From an uncultured Alteromonadaceae bacterium (lineage in GTDB: Bacteria; Pseudomonadota; Gammaproteobacteria; Enterobacterales; Alteromonadaceae), in the NCBI GenBank assembly GCA_913056495.1, contig CAJXMO010000026.1, positions 1 through 46,162 of the forward strand: a stretch of 46,162 bases of DNA. Reading direction: 5' to 3'. The notes beneath the pieces were generated by a model. The model saw only the letters and a list, made by a program, of their open reading frames with translations, was not told the origin of the DNA and did no database searches. Made by a program: the position numbers and the translations under genes. Below are positions 7,943 to 16,256 of the stretch, one piece after another (within the stretch, counting starts at the first letter, position 1; every line of letters starts with the position of its first letter).

Positions 7943-9163
7943 TTGAGTTTGTTATCAAGTTTTAAGCAACAAGGCATATTATTTTTTACGCTAAGCATGT
8001 TGACCGGATTAATCGGATCATTTGTTAACCCGTTAATGAGTTTATTTATTGTTGAAGGGTTAAAAAGTCCGCCCGCGTACATAGGCATTTACACGGTTTC
8101 AGTGACATTAGCCGGTTTGATTTTTAGCCAGTGGTTAGGTGCGCTCGCAGATAAAGGCGTGAGTGCACGTAAAATGTTTATGATTGCCGTTACCGGGATG
8201 GCGACTGCATTGTTGATTTTTGCCAACGCAGAATCTTTCTGGACCGTACTCATTGCCGGTATTTTATTGTTTTCTATGGGCAATGCTGCCATACCGCAGG
8301 TATTGACGATTGGCCGTCAATGGGCCGGACGACAAAAAAATATGAACTTAACTCAGTTTAATTCAGGCTTGCGGGCGGCTATTTCTTTTGCCTGGATTGG
8401 CGGGCCGCCACTGGGGTATGCGTTGGCTGCTGGTGTTTCTTTTGACCGTTCATTTTATATGGCCGCATTTTGTGCGCTGATCGCATTTGTCTTTGCGCTT
8501 AAGTTTATTCCCGAAGTACCAAGTCATGCCAGTCAATCGAATCAGCATAATCAGCAGCCTACGCCTGTATCGTTTTGGGTGTTGGGTATTGCGATTACGT
8601 TAGGGTCGGTCGGTAATATTATGTATTCGTCTGCTCTGCCTTTATATGCGATTAAAGAATTAGGGTTTGCAGAACATACACCGGGTATTTTTATGGGGCT
8701 GGTCGCCTGTCTTGAAATTCCGGTGATGCTCTATGCCGGTAAACTGGCGCAAACCAAGAGCAAAGTTAAAATGATTGGTTTTGCATTTGTTTGTGCTATG
8801 AGTTTTTATATTGGTGTCTTTTTCGCGACACAGGTCTGGCACTTAATTGCACTGCAATTTGTGAATGCGCTGTTTTATGGGGTTTTTGCCGGTATCGGGT
8901 TAACCATATTGCAAGAAGAGCTGCCACAAAAAATTGGATTTACCTCTGCATTTTATTCTAATGCCATTAAGGTGGGCATGATGCTTGGGACGACGGGGAC
9001 AGGTTTAATTGCTCAGTTTTATAGTTTCAGATATGCGACTATAGGTTCATTTATTGCAGCCGGTCTGGCCTTGAGCTGTCTTGTGCTGTTCAGTTATTTA
9101 AAGCGCAAAGAAGAATCGACTGAGCTGGCATTAACTGAACGCGAAGTGCAAACCTGCCTCTAA
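7943..9163 (+). CDS. SetA/SetB-like sugar efflux MFS transporter
   Basis: This 406-residue major facilitator protein has about 12 hydrophobic segments and a central soluble linker near residues 195-210. Several blocks resemble the E. coli sugar efflux transporters SetA/SetB: AWIGGPPLGYAL, IFMGLVACLEIPVMLYAG and LQFVNALFYGVFAGIGL. Set proteins export sugars or sugar analogues with proton exchange; the substrate here cannot be told from sequence. The start is a TTG. Position 7943 gives the longest form, but a second TTG at 7949 lies at better distance from TAGG (7937-7940) and may be the true one. It converges on cysE with only 36 bases between the stops. Confidence 0.8.
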   Translation: MSLLSSFKQQGILFFTLSMLTGLIGSFVNPLMSLFIVEGLKSPPAYIGIYTVSVTLAGLIFSQWLGALADKGVSARKMFMIAVTGMATALLIFANAESFWTVLIAGILLFSMGNAAIPQVLTIGRQWAGRQKNMNLTQFNSGLRAAISFAWIGGPPLGYALAAGVSFDRSFYMAAFCALIAFVFALKFIPEVPSHASQSNQHNQQPTPVSFWVLGIAITLGSVGNIMYSSALPLYAIKELGFAEHTPGIFMGLVACLEIPVMLYAGKLAQTKSKVKMIGFAFVCAMSFYIGVFFATQVWHLIALQFVNALFYGVFAGIGLTILQEELPQKIGFTSAFYSNAIKVGMMLGTTGTGLIAQFYSFRYATIGSFIAAGLALSCLVLFSYLKRKEESTELALTEREVQTCL

Positions 9164-9179
9164 AAAGAGGCCGAATATT

Positions 9180-9210
9180 AAAATAACGAAAAGGCAGAAT
9201 TATTCTGCCG
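9180..9210 (-). terminator. Intrinsic terminator of cysE
   Basis: A perfect 7-bp stem GGCAGAA (9193-9199) / TTCTGCC (9203-9209) has a 3-base loop, which is the cysE stop codon itself. On the minus strand it is followed by TTTTCGTTATTT. The left arm encodes the last two residues of CysE. Read on the plus strand it could also weakly end the sugar-efflux transcript, although only GTTT follows there. Confidence 0.65.
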
Positions 9211-10060
9211 TTTCCTCTGATTCTGCATCGTCCCACACATTTTGATCCATTGACTGGCAGGGCACCTGACATCTGGGGACGCCCACTTGTTTAGCCGGTA
9301 CCCCTACAACTGTGGTATGTGGTTTTACATCTTTTAAAACGACACTGCCTGCGCCTATTTTTGCATTGGCTCCAATTTCTATATTGCCCAGCACTTTGGC
9401 ACCTGCACCTATCATGACGCCATGGCGCACTTTAGGATGGCGATCGCCACTCTCATTACCCGTGCCGCCTAAGGTGACAGACTGCAAAATAGAAACATTG
9501 TCTTCAATTACTGCGGTTTCACCAACGACAATGCCGGTTGCATGATCAAACATAACGCCTTTACCTATCTGGCAGGCAGGGTGGATATCAACCGCCATCA
9601 CCTGACTATTCCGGCTTTGAATAAAGACAGCCAGATCTTGCCTGTCTTGTTGCCACAAATAATGAGCCAGACGGTGAATCTGAATAGCCTGAAAGCCTTT
9701 TAAGTTTAATAGCACAGTTAAAAATGAATGGATTGCCGGATCACGTTCAAAAACTGCCTCTATGTCATAAGCCAGTGTTTCTATCGTATCCGGTTCAGCC
9801 TGATAAAATTCACTAAATAACTGTTCTAATTTTTCTACCGGCATGACATCGGAGGCCATTTTTTGAGCAAAAATGAAGCTGCAAGCTTGAGTCAGGTTCT
9901 CGTGTTGTAAAATACATAAGCGAATATATTCACTTAATAAGGGTTCGCTGGCTTGCATGGTTTTGGCTTCGGCAATTATTTTTGCCCAAATAGACTGGCT
10001 GAACATATAGACTTGATTTGTAATTGGCTTTTCAATAGGCTCAGAATAGGGATGAGTCAC
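9200..10060 (-). CDS. cysE: Serine O-acetyltransferase
   Basis: CysE makes O-acetylserine from serine and acetyl-CoA, the first committed step of cysteine synthesis. The 286-residue protein has the helical N-terminal SATase domain (about residues 20-145) and a left-handed beta-helix of hexapeptide repeats (about 150-260). The active-site segment VMFDHATGIVVGETAVI contains the catalytic Asp-His pair region, and LGGTGNESGDRHPKV precedes the coenzyme A-binding coils. The acidic, Gln-rich tail after VPAKQVGVPR differs from E. coli, where the tail takes part in cysteine feedback inhibition. The frame opens at GTG 10060; a later ATG at 10006 (MFSQSIWAKI) is an alternative, as neither has a clear ribosome binding site. 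Confidence 0.95.
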   Translation of the reverse strand: MTHPYSEPIEKPITNQVYMFSQSIWAKIIAEAKTMQASEPLLSEYIRLCILQHENLTQACSFIFAQKMASDVMPVEKLEQLFSEFYQAEPDTIETLAYDIEAVFERDPAIHSFLTVLLNLKGFQAIQIHRLAHYLWQQDRQDLAVFIQSRNSQVMAVDIHPACQIGKGVMFDHATGIVVGETAVIEDNVSILQSVTLGGTGNESGDRHPKVRHGVMIGAGAKVLGNIEIGANAKIGAGSVVLKDVKPHTTVVGVPAKQVGVPRCQVPCQSMDQNVWDDAESEETAE

Positions 10061-10124
10061 TTAGATATCAAGTGTCAGACCTTAATTTAGAGCTGCTTTG
10101 GCTTCTGTTTATGGAAAAAATACG

Positions 10125-11246
10125 ATGCAGGCAAAAAACTGGCGAAAAATTAGCTGGATATTGATGATAATTTGTTGTTTGTCGTTATGGGCAAACTGGC
10201 TGCTATTTAATGCCTGGCAACAAAACCAGGTTCAAACTGAACGCCAGTCTGTACCCCAGGTAATCAATCCATCTAAGCCGGACTTGATGCGCATTCATCT
10301 TAATTCTTCCCGTTCACAAATCTCTGCTGCGCTAAAACAATGGCAAGATTTACAGCAAACTGATCCGCAAGCGGCGCAAAAACGTCGGCAAGTCTGGTTT
10401 GCTCAGGTGAGTGAATGGTTGCAGCAAAATCATGTGCAAAGCTTTCTGATATTTTTAGATGAATGGCAAGCGGTTGCGCCAGATAGCCTGGAAACCGGCT
10501 TACTGAACTATTATTGGCATCTCAAACAGAGCAATCTTGCACAAGCGGCAGATACGCTGTATCCACTGCTAAATTTAATTGAATCTGAAGCCCGCCAGAC
10601 ATTTGAGTTAAATAAGCTGTATCAACTGCTAACTGAGCTCATGCCTGAGGTGTTAAACCAGCAGGCCTGTGCGCAATTTATTGATACGCTCGAGATGCTT
10701 ATCTGGTATGACGATAGTCAGGGCGCTTACATTCTGGCTTTAAGCCAGTGTTATATCCAAATGGAAGAATATTTATTGGCTGAGCAGCAGCTGATTTACC
10801 TGCTGGTTGACCCGGATTATCAGCAGCAGGCGTCATTACTATTGGCTCAAATGAAACAGCCTCCACACAAAGCCGTTCCGCTTGCAAGGTTCGGTGATCA
10901 TTTTATTGTCCAGGCGCGGATCAATAAAACAAAACCGGTTGCTCTGATGATAGATACAGGAGCATCAGTCACCAGTTTAAGCCGACAAAAATTTAATCAA
11001 CTGGCGCTCAATTATCAATCTCAGGGTTATCAGACGATGGCCACAGCCGGTGGGTTAACTCAGGCTGAAATAGTCATGGTTGAGCGCTTTTCGGTTGGCG
11101 ATAAAATAATAGAGCCATTTCAGTTGGCAATTCTGGATGTCAATTCGTTTGCCGGCTCAGATGGGCTCTTAGGTATGAACTTTTTATCCCGCTTTCCGTT
11201 TACAATAGATCAGACAAATGATGTTTTAAGATTCACGGATAAATAA
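10125..11246 (+). CDS. Membrane-anchored retropepsin-like aspartic protease
   Basis: I chose ATG 10125 (GGA at 10113-10115 upstream) over the in-frame TTG at 10098, giving 373 residues. A single N-terminal membrane segment (WILMIICCLSLWANWLLF) is followed by a helical, TPR-like region rich in Gln and Leu. The C-terminal clan AA aspartic protease domain has the catalytic motif MIDTGASVTSLSR and the paired segment DGLLGMNFLSRFPFTID. One such domain per chain means it should act as a dimer, like retroviral proteases. Family members of this layout are widespread in proteobacteria, and their substrates are mostly unknown. It lies 155 bases before dapF on the same strand. Confidence 0.8.
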   Translation: MQAKNWRKISWILMIICCLSLWANWLLFNAWQQNQVQTERQSVPQVINPSKPDLMRIHLNSSRSQISAALKQWQDLQQTDPQAAQKRRQVWFAQVSEWLQQNHVQSFLIFLDEWQAVAPDSLETGLLNYYWHLKQSNLAQAADTLYPLLNLIESEARQTFELNKLYQLLTELMPEVLNQQACAQFIDTLEMLIWYDDSQGAYILALSQCYIQMEEYLLAEQQLIYLLVDPDYQQQASLLLAQMKQPPHKAVPLARFGDHFIVQARINKTKPVALMIDTGASVTSLSRQKFNQLALNYQSQGYQTMATAGGLTQAEIVMVERFSVGDKIIEPFQLAILDVNSFAGSDGLLGMNFLSRFPFTIDQTNDVLRFTDK

Positions 11247-11401
11247 GCGCATTCAGCCAATTTCTATTTAATCTGCTCATATTTTTTGGTTTTTAAGAAA
11301 AAACGTTGAAAAAGTTGAGATATTTACGATTTTGGCTCGACTGTTAAGGCATTCCTTTGTATTTTGTACGGATTGAAAGTTTAAGATTAAGAAAAAGCTA
11401 A

Positions 11402-12232
11402 ATGCAGCTCAATTTCACAAAAATGCATGGCTTAGGCAATGATTTTATGGTGGTGGATAATATCACCCAGAACATTTATTTTTCGCCTGAGCAAATTACA
11501 AAGCTAGCTGACCGTAATTTTGGTATTGGTTTTGACCAATTATTAGTGGTTGAAGCGCCTTATGATCCTGAAATCGATTTTCATTATCGAATCTTTAATG
11601 CCGATGGCAGCGAAGTTCAGCAATGTGGCAACGGTGCGCGCTGTTTTGCCCGTTTTGTCCGCTTAAAAGGATTGACCAATAAAAACAAAATTGCGGTCAG
11701 TACACAAAGCGGCAATATTGTTCTGTATATTGAAAAAGACGGTCAAGTTACAGTGAATATGGGCATACCTCAGTTAGAGCCGCAAAAAATTCCATTTAAA
11801 GCCAACAACGCAGAAAAAACTTATTTATTGCAGGCCGGAGAGCACAATGTGCTGGCGGGTGCTGTGTCAATGGGCAACCCTCATTGTGTCTTAGAAGTAG
11901 ATGATGTGGATATGGCCGACGTTGAAACTTTAGGTCCGTTATTGGAAAGCCATGAAAGGTTTCCGGAGCGAGCCAATATTGGGTTTATGCAAATAATTAA
12001 TCCGAATTCGATTAAATTAAGAGTTTACGAACGCGGCGCCGGTGAAACTCTGGCTTGTGGAACAGGCGCCTGTGCTGCTGTAGTGGTTGGTATTTTGCAA
12101 GGCAAACTGGCCAATCAGGTTGATGTGCAATTACCGGGCGGTAAACTGAATATCAGTTGGCAAGGCGAGGGCACACCGGTCAAAATGACTGGACCTGCGG
12201 TTAACGTATTTGATGGACAAATTAACTTATGA
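11402..12232 (+). CDS. dapF: Diaminopimelate epimerase
   Basis: DapF converts LL- to meso-diaminopimelate for lysine and peptidoglycan synthesis. Its 276 residues match the family length. The two catalytic cysteines are present: Cys75 in QQCGNGARC and Cys219 in LACGTGACAA. The conserved start FTKMHGLGNDF is intact. The ATG at 11402 is the natural start. It is the first gene of the tightly packed dapF-DUF484-xerC cluster, with ATGA overlaps of 4 bases at both junctions. In E. coli lysA is not linked here either, and no lysA is seen in this window. Confidence 0.97.
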   Translation: MQLNFTKMHGLGNDFMVVDNITQNIYFSPEQITKLADRNFGIGFDQLLVVEAPYDPEIDFHYRIFNADGSEVQQCGNGARCFARFVRLKGLTNKNKIAVSTQSGNIVLYIEKDGQVTVNMGIPQLEPQKIPFKANNAEKTYLLQAGEHNVLAGAVSMGNPHCVLEVDDVDMADVETLGPLLESHERFPERANIGFMQIINPNSIKLRVYERGAGETLACGTGACAAVVVGILQGKLANQVDVQLPGGKLNISWQGEGTPVKMTGPAVNVFDGQINL

Positions 12233-12933
12233 GTGAGCAACAAAAGCCATTAACCGAACTGGATGAAGCGGATGTTGTCGCATACCTGACTGAACACCCA
12301 GAATTTTTTAAAAACCATCCGGATTTATTTAGCCAGATGGTTGTCACTCAGGATAATCAGGGCGCAGTTTCGCTGGTTGAGCGTCAGTTACAGATTTTAC
12401 GTGAGAAGGTCTCAATTCAGGAAAAGGAAGCCAGTCGTTTAATTGCTACGGCCAAACAAAACGAGCATATTTATAAAGCTTTTATCAATTTATATATGTC
12501 TTTGCTCGAATGCCCTAACAGTAAACAAATGATTTATTTGCTGCGAGCCATTTTATTGGAGCAAATCCAATTAGACGGGTTAAAGCTGGTACTCTTTATT
12601 GCCAGCAGCGATGAGCATGCAGCCAACTTGGTTGAGCCCAGAAGTCTGTATCAGGATGTTTTGCAGCAAAGACTGGCAAGAGATGATTATTATTTTGGGC
12701 GTTTAAAAAAGCAGGAAATGGATTTGTTTTTTAAAGAGGAACAGGCTATTAAATCCGTTGCGCTTATTCGCTTAGGTGGTCAGAAAGATATGGGCATACT
12801 GGCATTTGGCAGCATAGATGAATTACATTTTCAGGGCGATATGGATACTTTGTTTTTAGCGCCTATGGTTAAATTAATTAACCGCCTGTTATTAGATTTT
12901 TCAATCGAAGAACAACCTGCCGAAACGGTATGA
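12229..12933 (+). CDS. DUF484 family protein
   Basis: This 234-residue cytoplasmic protein has the DUF484 opening DVVAYLTEHPEFFKNHPDLF, a short coiled coil (about residues 55-85) and a GAF-like alpha/beta domain. Members are almost always found between dapF and xerC in gammaproteobacteria; the biochemical role is unknown. It overlaps dapF by 4 bases at its start and xerC by 4 bases at its end, so the three genes are surely co-transcribed and probably translationally coupled. A ligand-sensing role for the GAF-like part is inference. Confidence 0.9.
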   Translation: MSEQQKPLTELDEADVVAYLTEHPEFFKNHPDLFSQMVVTQDNQGAVSLVERQLQILREKVSIQEKEASRLIATAKQNEHIYKAFINLYMSLLECPNSKQMIYLLRAILLEQIQLDGLKLVLFIASSDEHAANLVEPRSLYQDVLQQRLARDDYYFGRLKKQEMDLFFKEEQAIKSVALIRLGGQKDMGILAFGSIDELHFQGDMDTLFLAPMVKLINRLLLDFSIEEQPAETV

Positions 12934-13835
12934 AGCCAACTTTAGTCGCTGATTTTTTGCCCGAGTTTTATGACTTTTTGCAAAATGAAAAGCGGGCATC
13001 CGAGCATACTCAGGATGCTTATCAGCGACAACTCAATACCATCTTTTTTAAACATCCCAAACTTAGCTTAGCAGAGCTGGATATTCAGTTTGTGCGACTC
13101 GTATTAAGTCAGGCAAAACAGGATAAACTCAGTTCAGCCAGTATTAATTTACGTTTATCGAGTTTACGGACGTTCTGCCGCTATTTGGTTAAGCATAATA
13201 AACTGGAACTCAATCCTGCTGAGGCGGTGAGTGCGCCTAAACGGGATAAACGACTGCCTAAAAATCTGGATATAGATCAGATTAATCAGTTATTGGATAA
13301 CAGCAATAATGAGGTTGATTTAAATTTACGTGATAATGCCATGCTGGAGCTTTTATACAGTTCAGGATTGCGTCTGTCCGAGTTAATTCATTGCGATATG
13401 AATGATCTACAAAGCCGCAGTAAAACATTGAATGTGCGTCAGGGTAAAGGTGGCAAAGACAGGATTGTGCCTGTAACCCAAAAAGCGATCGATAAGATAC
13501 ATGCCTGGCTAAAAATTCGTAGCCAGTATGCCAAACCGGATACGGATGATGCATTATTTATCAGTACCCGGGGAACCCGTTTAAGCCCGAGATATGTGCG
13601 GGAGCGAATTCGTCAGGCCGGATTAAAAACCGGTCTTAATGTACATTTAAACCCACATAAAATGCGCCACTCTTTTGCAACGCATATGCTCGAAAGCTCT
13701 CAGGATTTAAGAGCTGTGCAGGAATTATTGGGTCATCAAAACCTCTCGACTACTCAAATTTATACCCACCTTGATTTTGAACACTTGGCTAAAGTTTATG
13801 ATCAGGCTCATCCCAGAGCTAAACGCAAAAAATAA
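12930..13835 (+). CDS. xerC: Tyrosine recombinase XerC
   Basis: XerC, with XerD, resolves chromosome dimers at dif. The 301-residue protein has an N-terminal SAM-like core-binding domain (about 1-95) and the catalytic domain with all active-site residues: Arg148 in SGLRLSEL, Lys173 in GKGGKDR, His243 and Arg246 in HKMRHSFA, His269 in LGHQNL and the nucleophile Tyr278 in IYTHLDF. It is third in the dapF cluster. Integron integrases also belong to this family, but the position after DUF484 and the lack of an IntI-specific insert show it is the housekeeping enzyme. Confidence 0.97.
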   Translation: MKPTLVADFLPEFYDFLQNEKRASEHTQDAYQRQLNTIFFKHPKLSLAELDIQFVRLVLSQAKQDKLSSASINLRLSSLRTFCRYLVKHNKLELNPAEAVSAPKRDKRLPKNLDIDQINQLLDNSNNEVDLNLRDNAMLELLYSSGLRLSELIHCDMNDLQSRSKTLNVRQGKGGKDRIVPVTQKAIDKIHAWLKIRSQYAKPDTDDALFISTRGTRLSPRYVRERIRQAGLKTGLNVHLNPHKMRHSFATHMLESSQDLRAVQELLGHQNLSTTQIYTHLDFEHLAKVYDQAHPRAKRKK

Positions 13836-13990
13836 TTAATAACGAATCTTTGGGGTCATTATGCTCTGCGCATACACTTACAGGGAGCGGATTAATTGAT
13901 CGATTTTTGACTAGCTTGCAACCGGGGTTGAACTTTTTGCAATCATCCCAAGTATTAATAACAGGCTTAGCAAAAAAGGATAGATAAACT

Positions 13991-14461
13991 ATGACAGACA
14001 TTAATATCGGTATCAGTTCAGAACACAGAAGTCAGATTGCAGATGGTTTAAAACGTTTATTAGCAGATTCTTATACGCTTTATCTGCAAACTCATAACTT
14101 CCACTGGAATGTGAGCGGTCCTTCTTTTCGCGAATTACACCTAATGTTCGAAGAGCATTACACTGAACTGGCAACCGCAGTTGATGATATTGCCGAGCGT
14201 ATCCGGACATTAGATGTTATTGCACCGGGTACTTATAAGGAGTTTGCACAATTAAGCTCAGTGAAAGAAGTGGATGGTGTACCGGTTGCTGAAGAAATGG
14301 TTGATATTTTAACAAAAGGCCATGAACAGGTCGTGCGTACAGCAAGAGAAGTCCTAAAACTGGCGCAGGATGGTGATGATGAATCAACGGCTGCTTTAGT
14401 CTCAGATCGTATGAGAATTCATGAAAAAACCGCTTGGATGTTGCGTGCAACCCGCAAATAA
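13991..14461 (+). CDS. dps: Dps-family ferritin-like protein
   Basis: This 156-residue four-helix protein has the Dps ferroxidase signature spread over THNFHWNVSGPSFRELH and FEEHYTELATAVDDIAERI, with the His, Asp and Glu ligands that bind iron at the subunit interface. Dps dodecamers oxidise and store iron with hydrogen peroxide and protect DNA in starvation. The N-terminus (MTDINIGISSEHRSQIADGL) lacks a long lysine-rich tail, so direct DNA binding is less certain. ATG 13991 is preceded by AAAAAAGGATAG. It has its own 155-base leader and a strong terminator, so it is probably a stand-alone unit placed between xerC and yigB. Confidence 0.92.
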   Translation: MTDINIGISSEHRSQIADGLKRLLADSYTLYLQTHNFHWNVSGPSFRELHLMFEEHYTELATAVDDIAERIRTLDVIAPGTYKEFAQLSSVKEVDGVPVAEEMVDILTKGHEQVVRTAREVLKLAQDGDDESTAALVSDRMRIHEKTAWMLRATRK

Positions 14462-14494
14462 TCCATTTTTGAATTGATAGGATTAACTGATCTG

Positions 14495-14522
14495 AAAAGG
14501 CAATCCGGGTGATTGCCTTTTT
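14495..14522 (+). terminator. Intrinsic terminator after dps
   Basis: A perfect 7-bp stem GGCAATC (14499-14505) / GATTGCC (14511-14517) has a 5-base loop and is followed by TTTTT. AAAA on the left arm extends the pairing into the T run. It isolates dps from yigB. Confidence 0.85.
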
Positions 14523-14600
14523 ATTTTTAAATGCCTATTTTGCTTTAACCCAAACTGTTTTATTCTGATAACCAAACCCCATTAATGTAATTTGTTTTAT

Positions 14601-15302
14601 ATGCTCAAGCTTTATAAACGTTTGCCTAAAGTCAGTGCAATCAGTTTTGATTTGGATGATACGCTTTATGATAATGTGCCTATTATTACCAAAGCAGAAA
14701 ATAATTTATTAAATTATTTAAATAAGCAACACGGCGAACATCTGACATTAGATGAAACCAGCTGGCATCAGCATAAAACGGTTTTTGTTGAGCAAAATAA
14801 ATTGTTAGCGCATGATGTTTCATTGTTGAGAAAGCGGTTTTTAGCCGATTTATTAACGAACTCGGGTGTCAGCAATGCCCCTTCTAAAGCCCTTCAGGCT
14901 TATGAATATTTTCATCAGCACAGAAATAACTTTATGGTGTCTCAGGCCTGTATTGATGTTTTACTCGAACTTAAGCAAAAGGTACCTTTAATTGCGATTA
15001 CCAATGGCAATGCGGAACCTGATCTTATCGGGCTAAGCGGGATTTTTGATTATGTTATTCGTCCTCAGGACGGCGTCTTAATGAAGCCCGAGCCGGCTAT
15101 TTTTCAAAAGGCTTGTCAGTTATTGGGATTGAATCCAAAAAATATTGTTCATGTGGGTGACAGTCATGTAACCGATGTTCAAGGGGCGATTAACTCAAAA
15201 ATGACTGCTGGCTGGTTTAATCCGCTGGAACTGAAATTTCCCGGTCAAGTTTTACCTGGTTTTGAATACACGGACACTAAAGATCTGCTAAATTTAATAT
15301 AA
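14601..15302 (+). CDS. yigB: HAD-family phosphatase YigB
   Basis: This HAD hydrolase of about 233 residues opens with MLKLYKRLPKVSAISFDLDDTLYDN, closely matching E. coli YigB in layout. Motif I is DLDDT (nucleophile Asp), motif II AITNGNAEP, the conserved lysine is in MKPEPAIF, and motif IV is HVGDSHVTDV. YigB-type enzymes dephosphorylate FMN and the riboflavin precursor 5-amino-6-ribitylamino-uracil phosphate. I took ATG 14601 because it aligns with the family start, although a TTG at 14592 is in frame. Its place downstream of xerC is the usual one, apart from the intervening dps. Confidence 0.88.
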   Translation: MLKLYKRLPKVSAISFDLDDTLYDNVPIITKAENNLLNYLNKQHGEHLTLDETSWHQHKTVFVEQNKLLAHDVSLLRKRFLADLLTNSGVSNAPSKALQAYEYFHQHRNNFMVSQACIDVLLELKQKVPLIAITNGNAEPDLIGLSGIFDYVIRPQDGVLMKPEPAIFQKACQLLGLNPKNIVHVGDSHVTDVQGAINSKMTAGWFNPLELKFPGQVLPGFEYTDTKDLLNLI

Positions 15303-15384
15303 AGCCGCATTAAACGTATGCCTGAAAGCGGTTGCTTGAGCCTCTAGAATCAGACTTTTGTTACACAGGATGTAGGTAAAAAAG

Positions 15385-16221
15385 ATGAATGCGAAAGAAT
15401 ATGCTTTACAAGCCCATGGTTCGTTTGCTTTGCCGGATGCTTGCTTTAAGGTAAAGCAGTTAATGGATACCAAGACATCTTCTGCTGAAGATTTTGCTAA
15501 TGTGATCAGCCTGGATCCGTCAATGGCCTCCCGATTATTGCAACTGGCAAACAGTGCCATTTATAATCTGCGCAGTGAAGTCAGTACTATCTCCAGAGCG
15601 ATTACCCTGATTGGTACTCAGGCGCTGTATAATATGATGCTGATTGATGTTGCAACGACTGCATTTAAACACTTCTCAAGCCCTTCAATTAATCTTAAAC
15701 AATTTTGGCTTAACAGTATATTTGCCGGGTTGGTTTCTAAAAATTTGGCTATTAAAGCCGGTATTCGCGATATTGAACGTATGTTTGTTGTGGGTTTACT
15801 GCACGATTTTGGCGGGTTAATCGTTGCTAAAATGACGCCAGAGGCAGCTAAACGATGCGAATCTATATCTCCGCCTGCTTATCCCTGGCAGTTGCAAACA
15901 CATTTATTAGGTTTTAGTTATTCTCAGGTGACGGCTGAATTGCTTGAACTCTGGCAGTTACCCGAAAAAATCATAATCCCCATTCGTTATTTTACTCAGG
16001 CCGATCATATTGAGACAAACCAGGATATTAAAGTTTTATCTATCGCTGTGGGGTTAATGTTAGCCAATAATCAACCTGAGTATTTAAATTATCTGATAAA
16101 AGATCACCAACACATTCTGGATGATTTAGGGATTGAATTAAGCGACTTAGAAGAGGTTTGCATGATTGCCAATCAGGAAATGAGCAGTGTGGTGACCTCT
16201 ATGCGGCTTAAGCTTTATTAA
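15385..16221 (+). CDS. HDOD domain protein
   Basis: This 278-residue protein consists almost entirely of one HDOD domain. The conserved opening LPDACFKVKQLMD, the pattern VISLDPSMASRLLQLANSA and the degenerate HD pair in GLLHDFGGLIVAKM are visible. HDOD proteins are non-catalytic relatives of HD phosphohydrolases that act in signalling, c-di-GMP or chemotaxis-linked regulation; the partner here is unknown. No further domain (GGDEF, EAL, REC) is attached. It is probably monocistronic, 82 bases after yigB and convergent with djlA. Confidence 0.85.
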   Translation: MNAKEYALQAHGSFALPDACFKVKQLMDTKTSSAEDFANVISLDPSMASRLLQLANSAIYNLRSEVSTISRAITLIGTQALYNMMLIDVATTAFKHFSSPSINLKQFWLNSIFAGLVSKNLAIKAGIRDIERMFVVGLLHDFGGLIVAKMTPEAAKRCESISPPAYPWQLQTHLLGFSYSQVTAELLELWQLPEKIIIPIRYFTQADHIETNQDIKVLSIAVGLMLANNQPEYLNYLIKDHQHILDDLGIELSDLEEVCMIANQEMSSVVTSMRLKLY

Positions 16222-16224
16222 TTG

Positions 16225-16256
16225 AGCCGCTTAATTGTGAGTCTGTCGGCTTTTTA
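16225..16256 (+). terminator. Weak hairpin with T run between convergent HDOD and djlA genes
   Basis: AGCCG (16225-16229) pairs with CGGCT (16247-16251) and is followed by TTTTATTTT. The stem is short and the loop long (17 bases), so function as a terminator for the HDOD gene is only possible. Confidence 0.3.

Noticed and set aside
12930..13835. Tyrosine recombinase as the missing integron integrase
   Set aside because: It is the third gene of the dapF-DUF484-xerC cluster with XerC-like length and active site, and shows no IntI-specific insert.
13907..13936. TTGACT as a -35 box for dps
   Set aside because: No acceptable -10 box lies 16-18 bases downstream, so I did not call a promoter.
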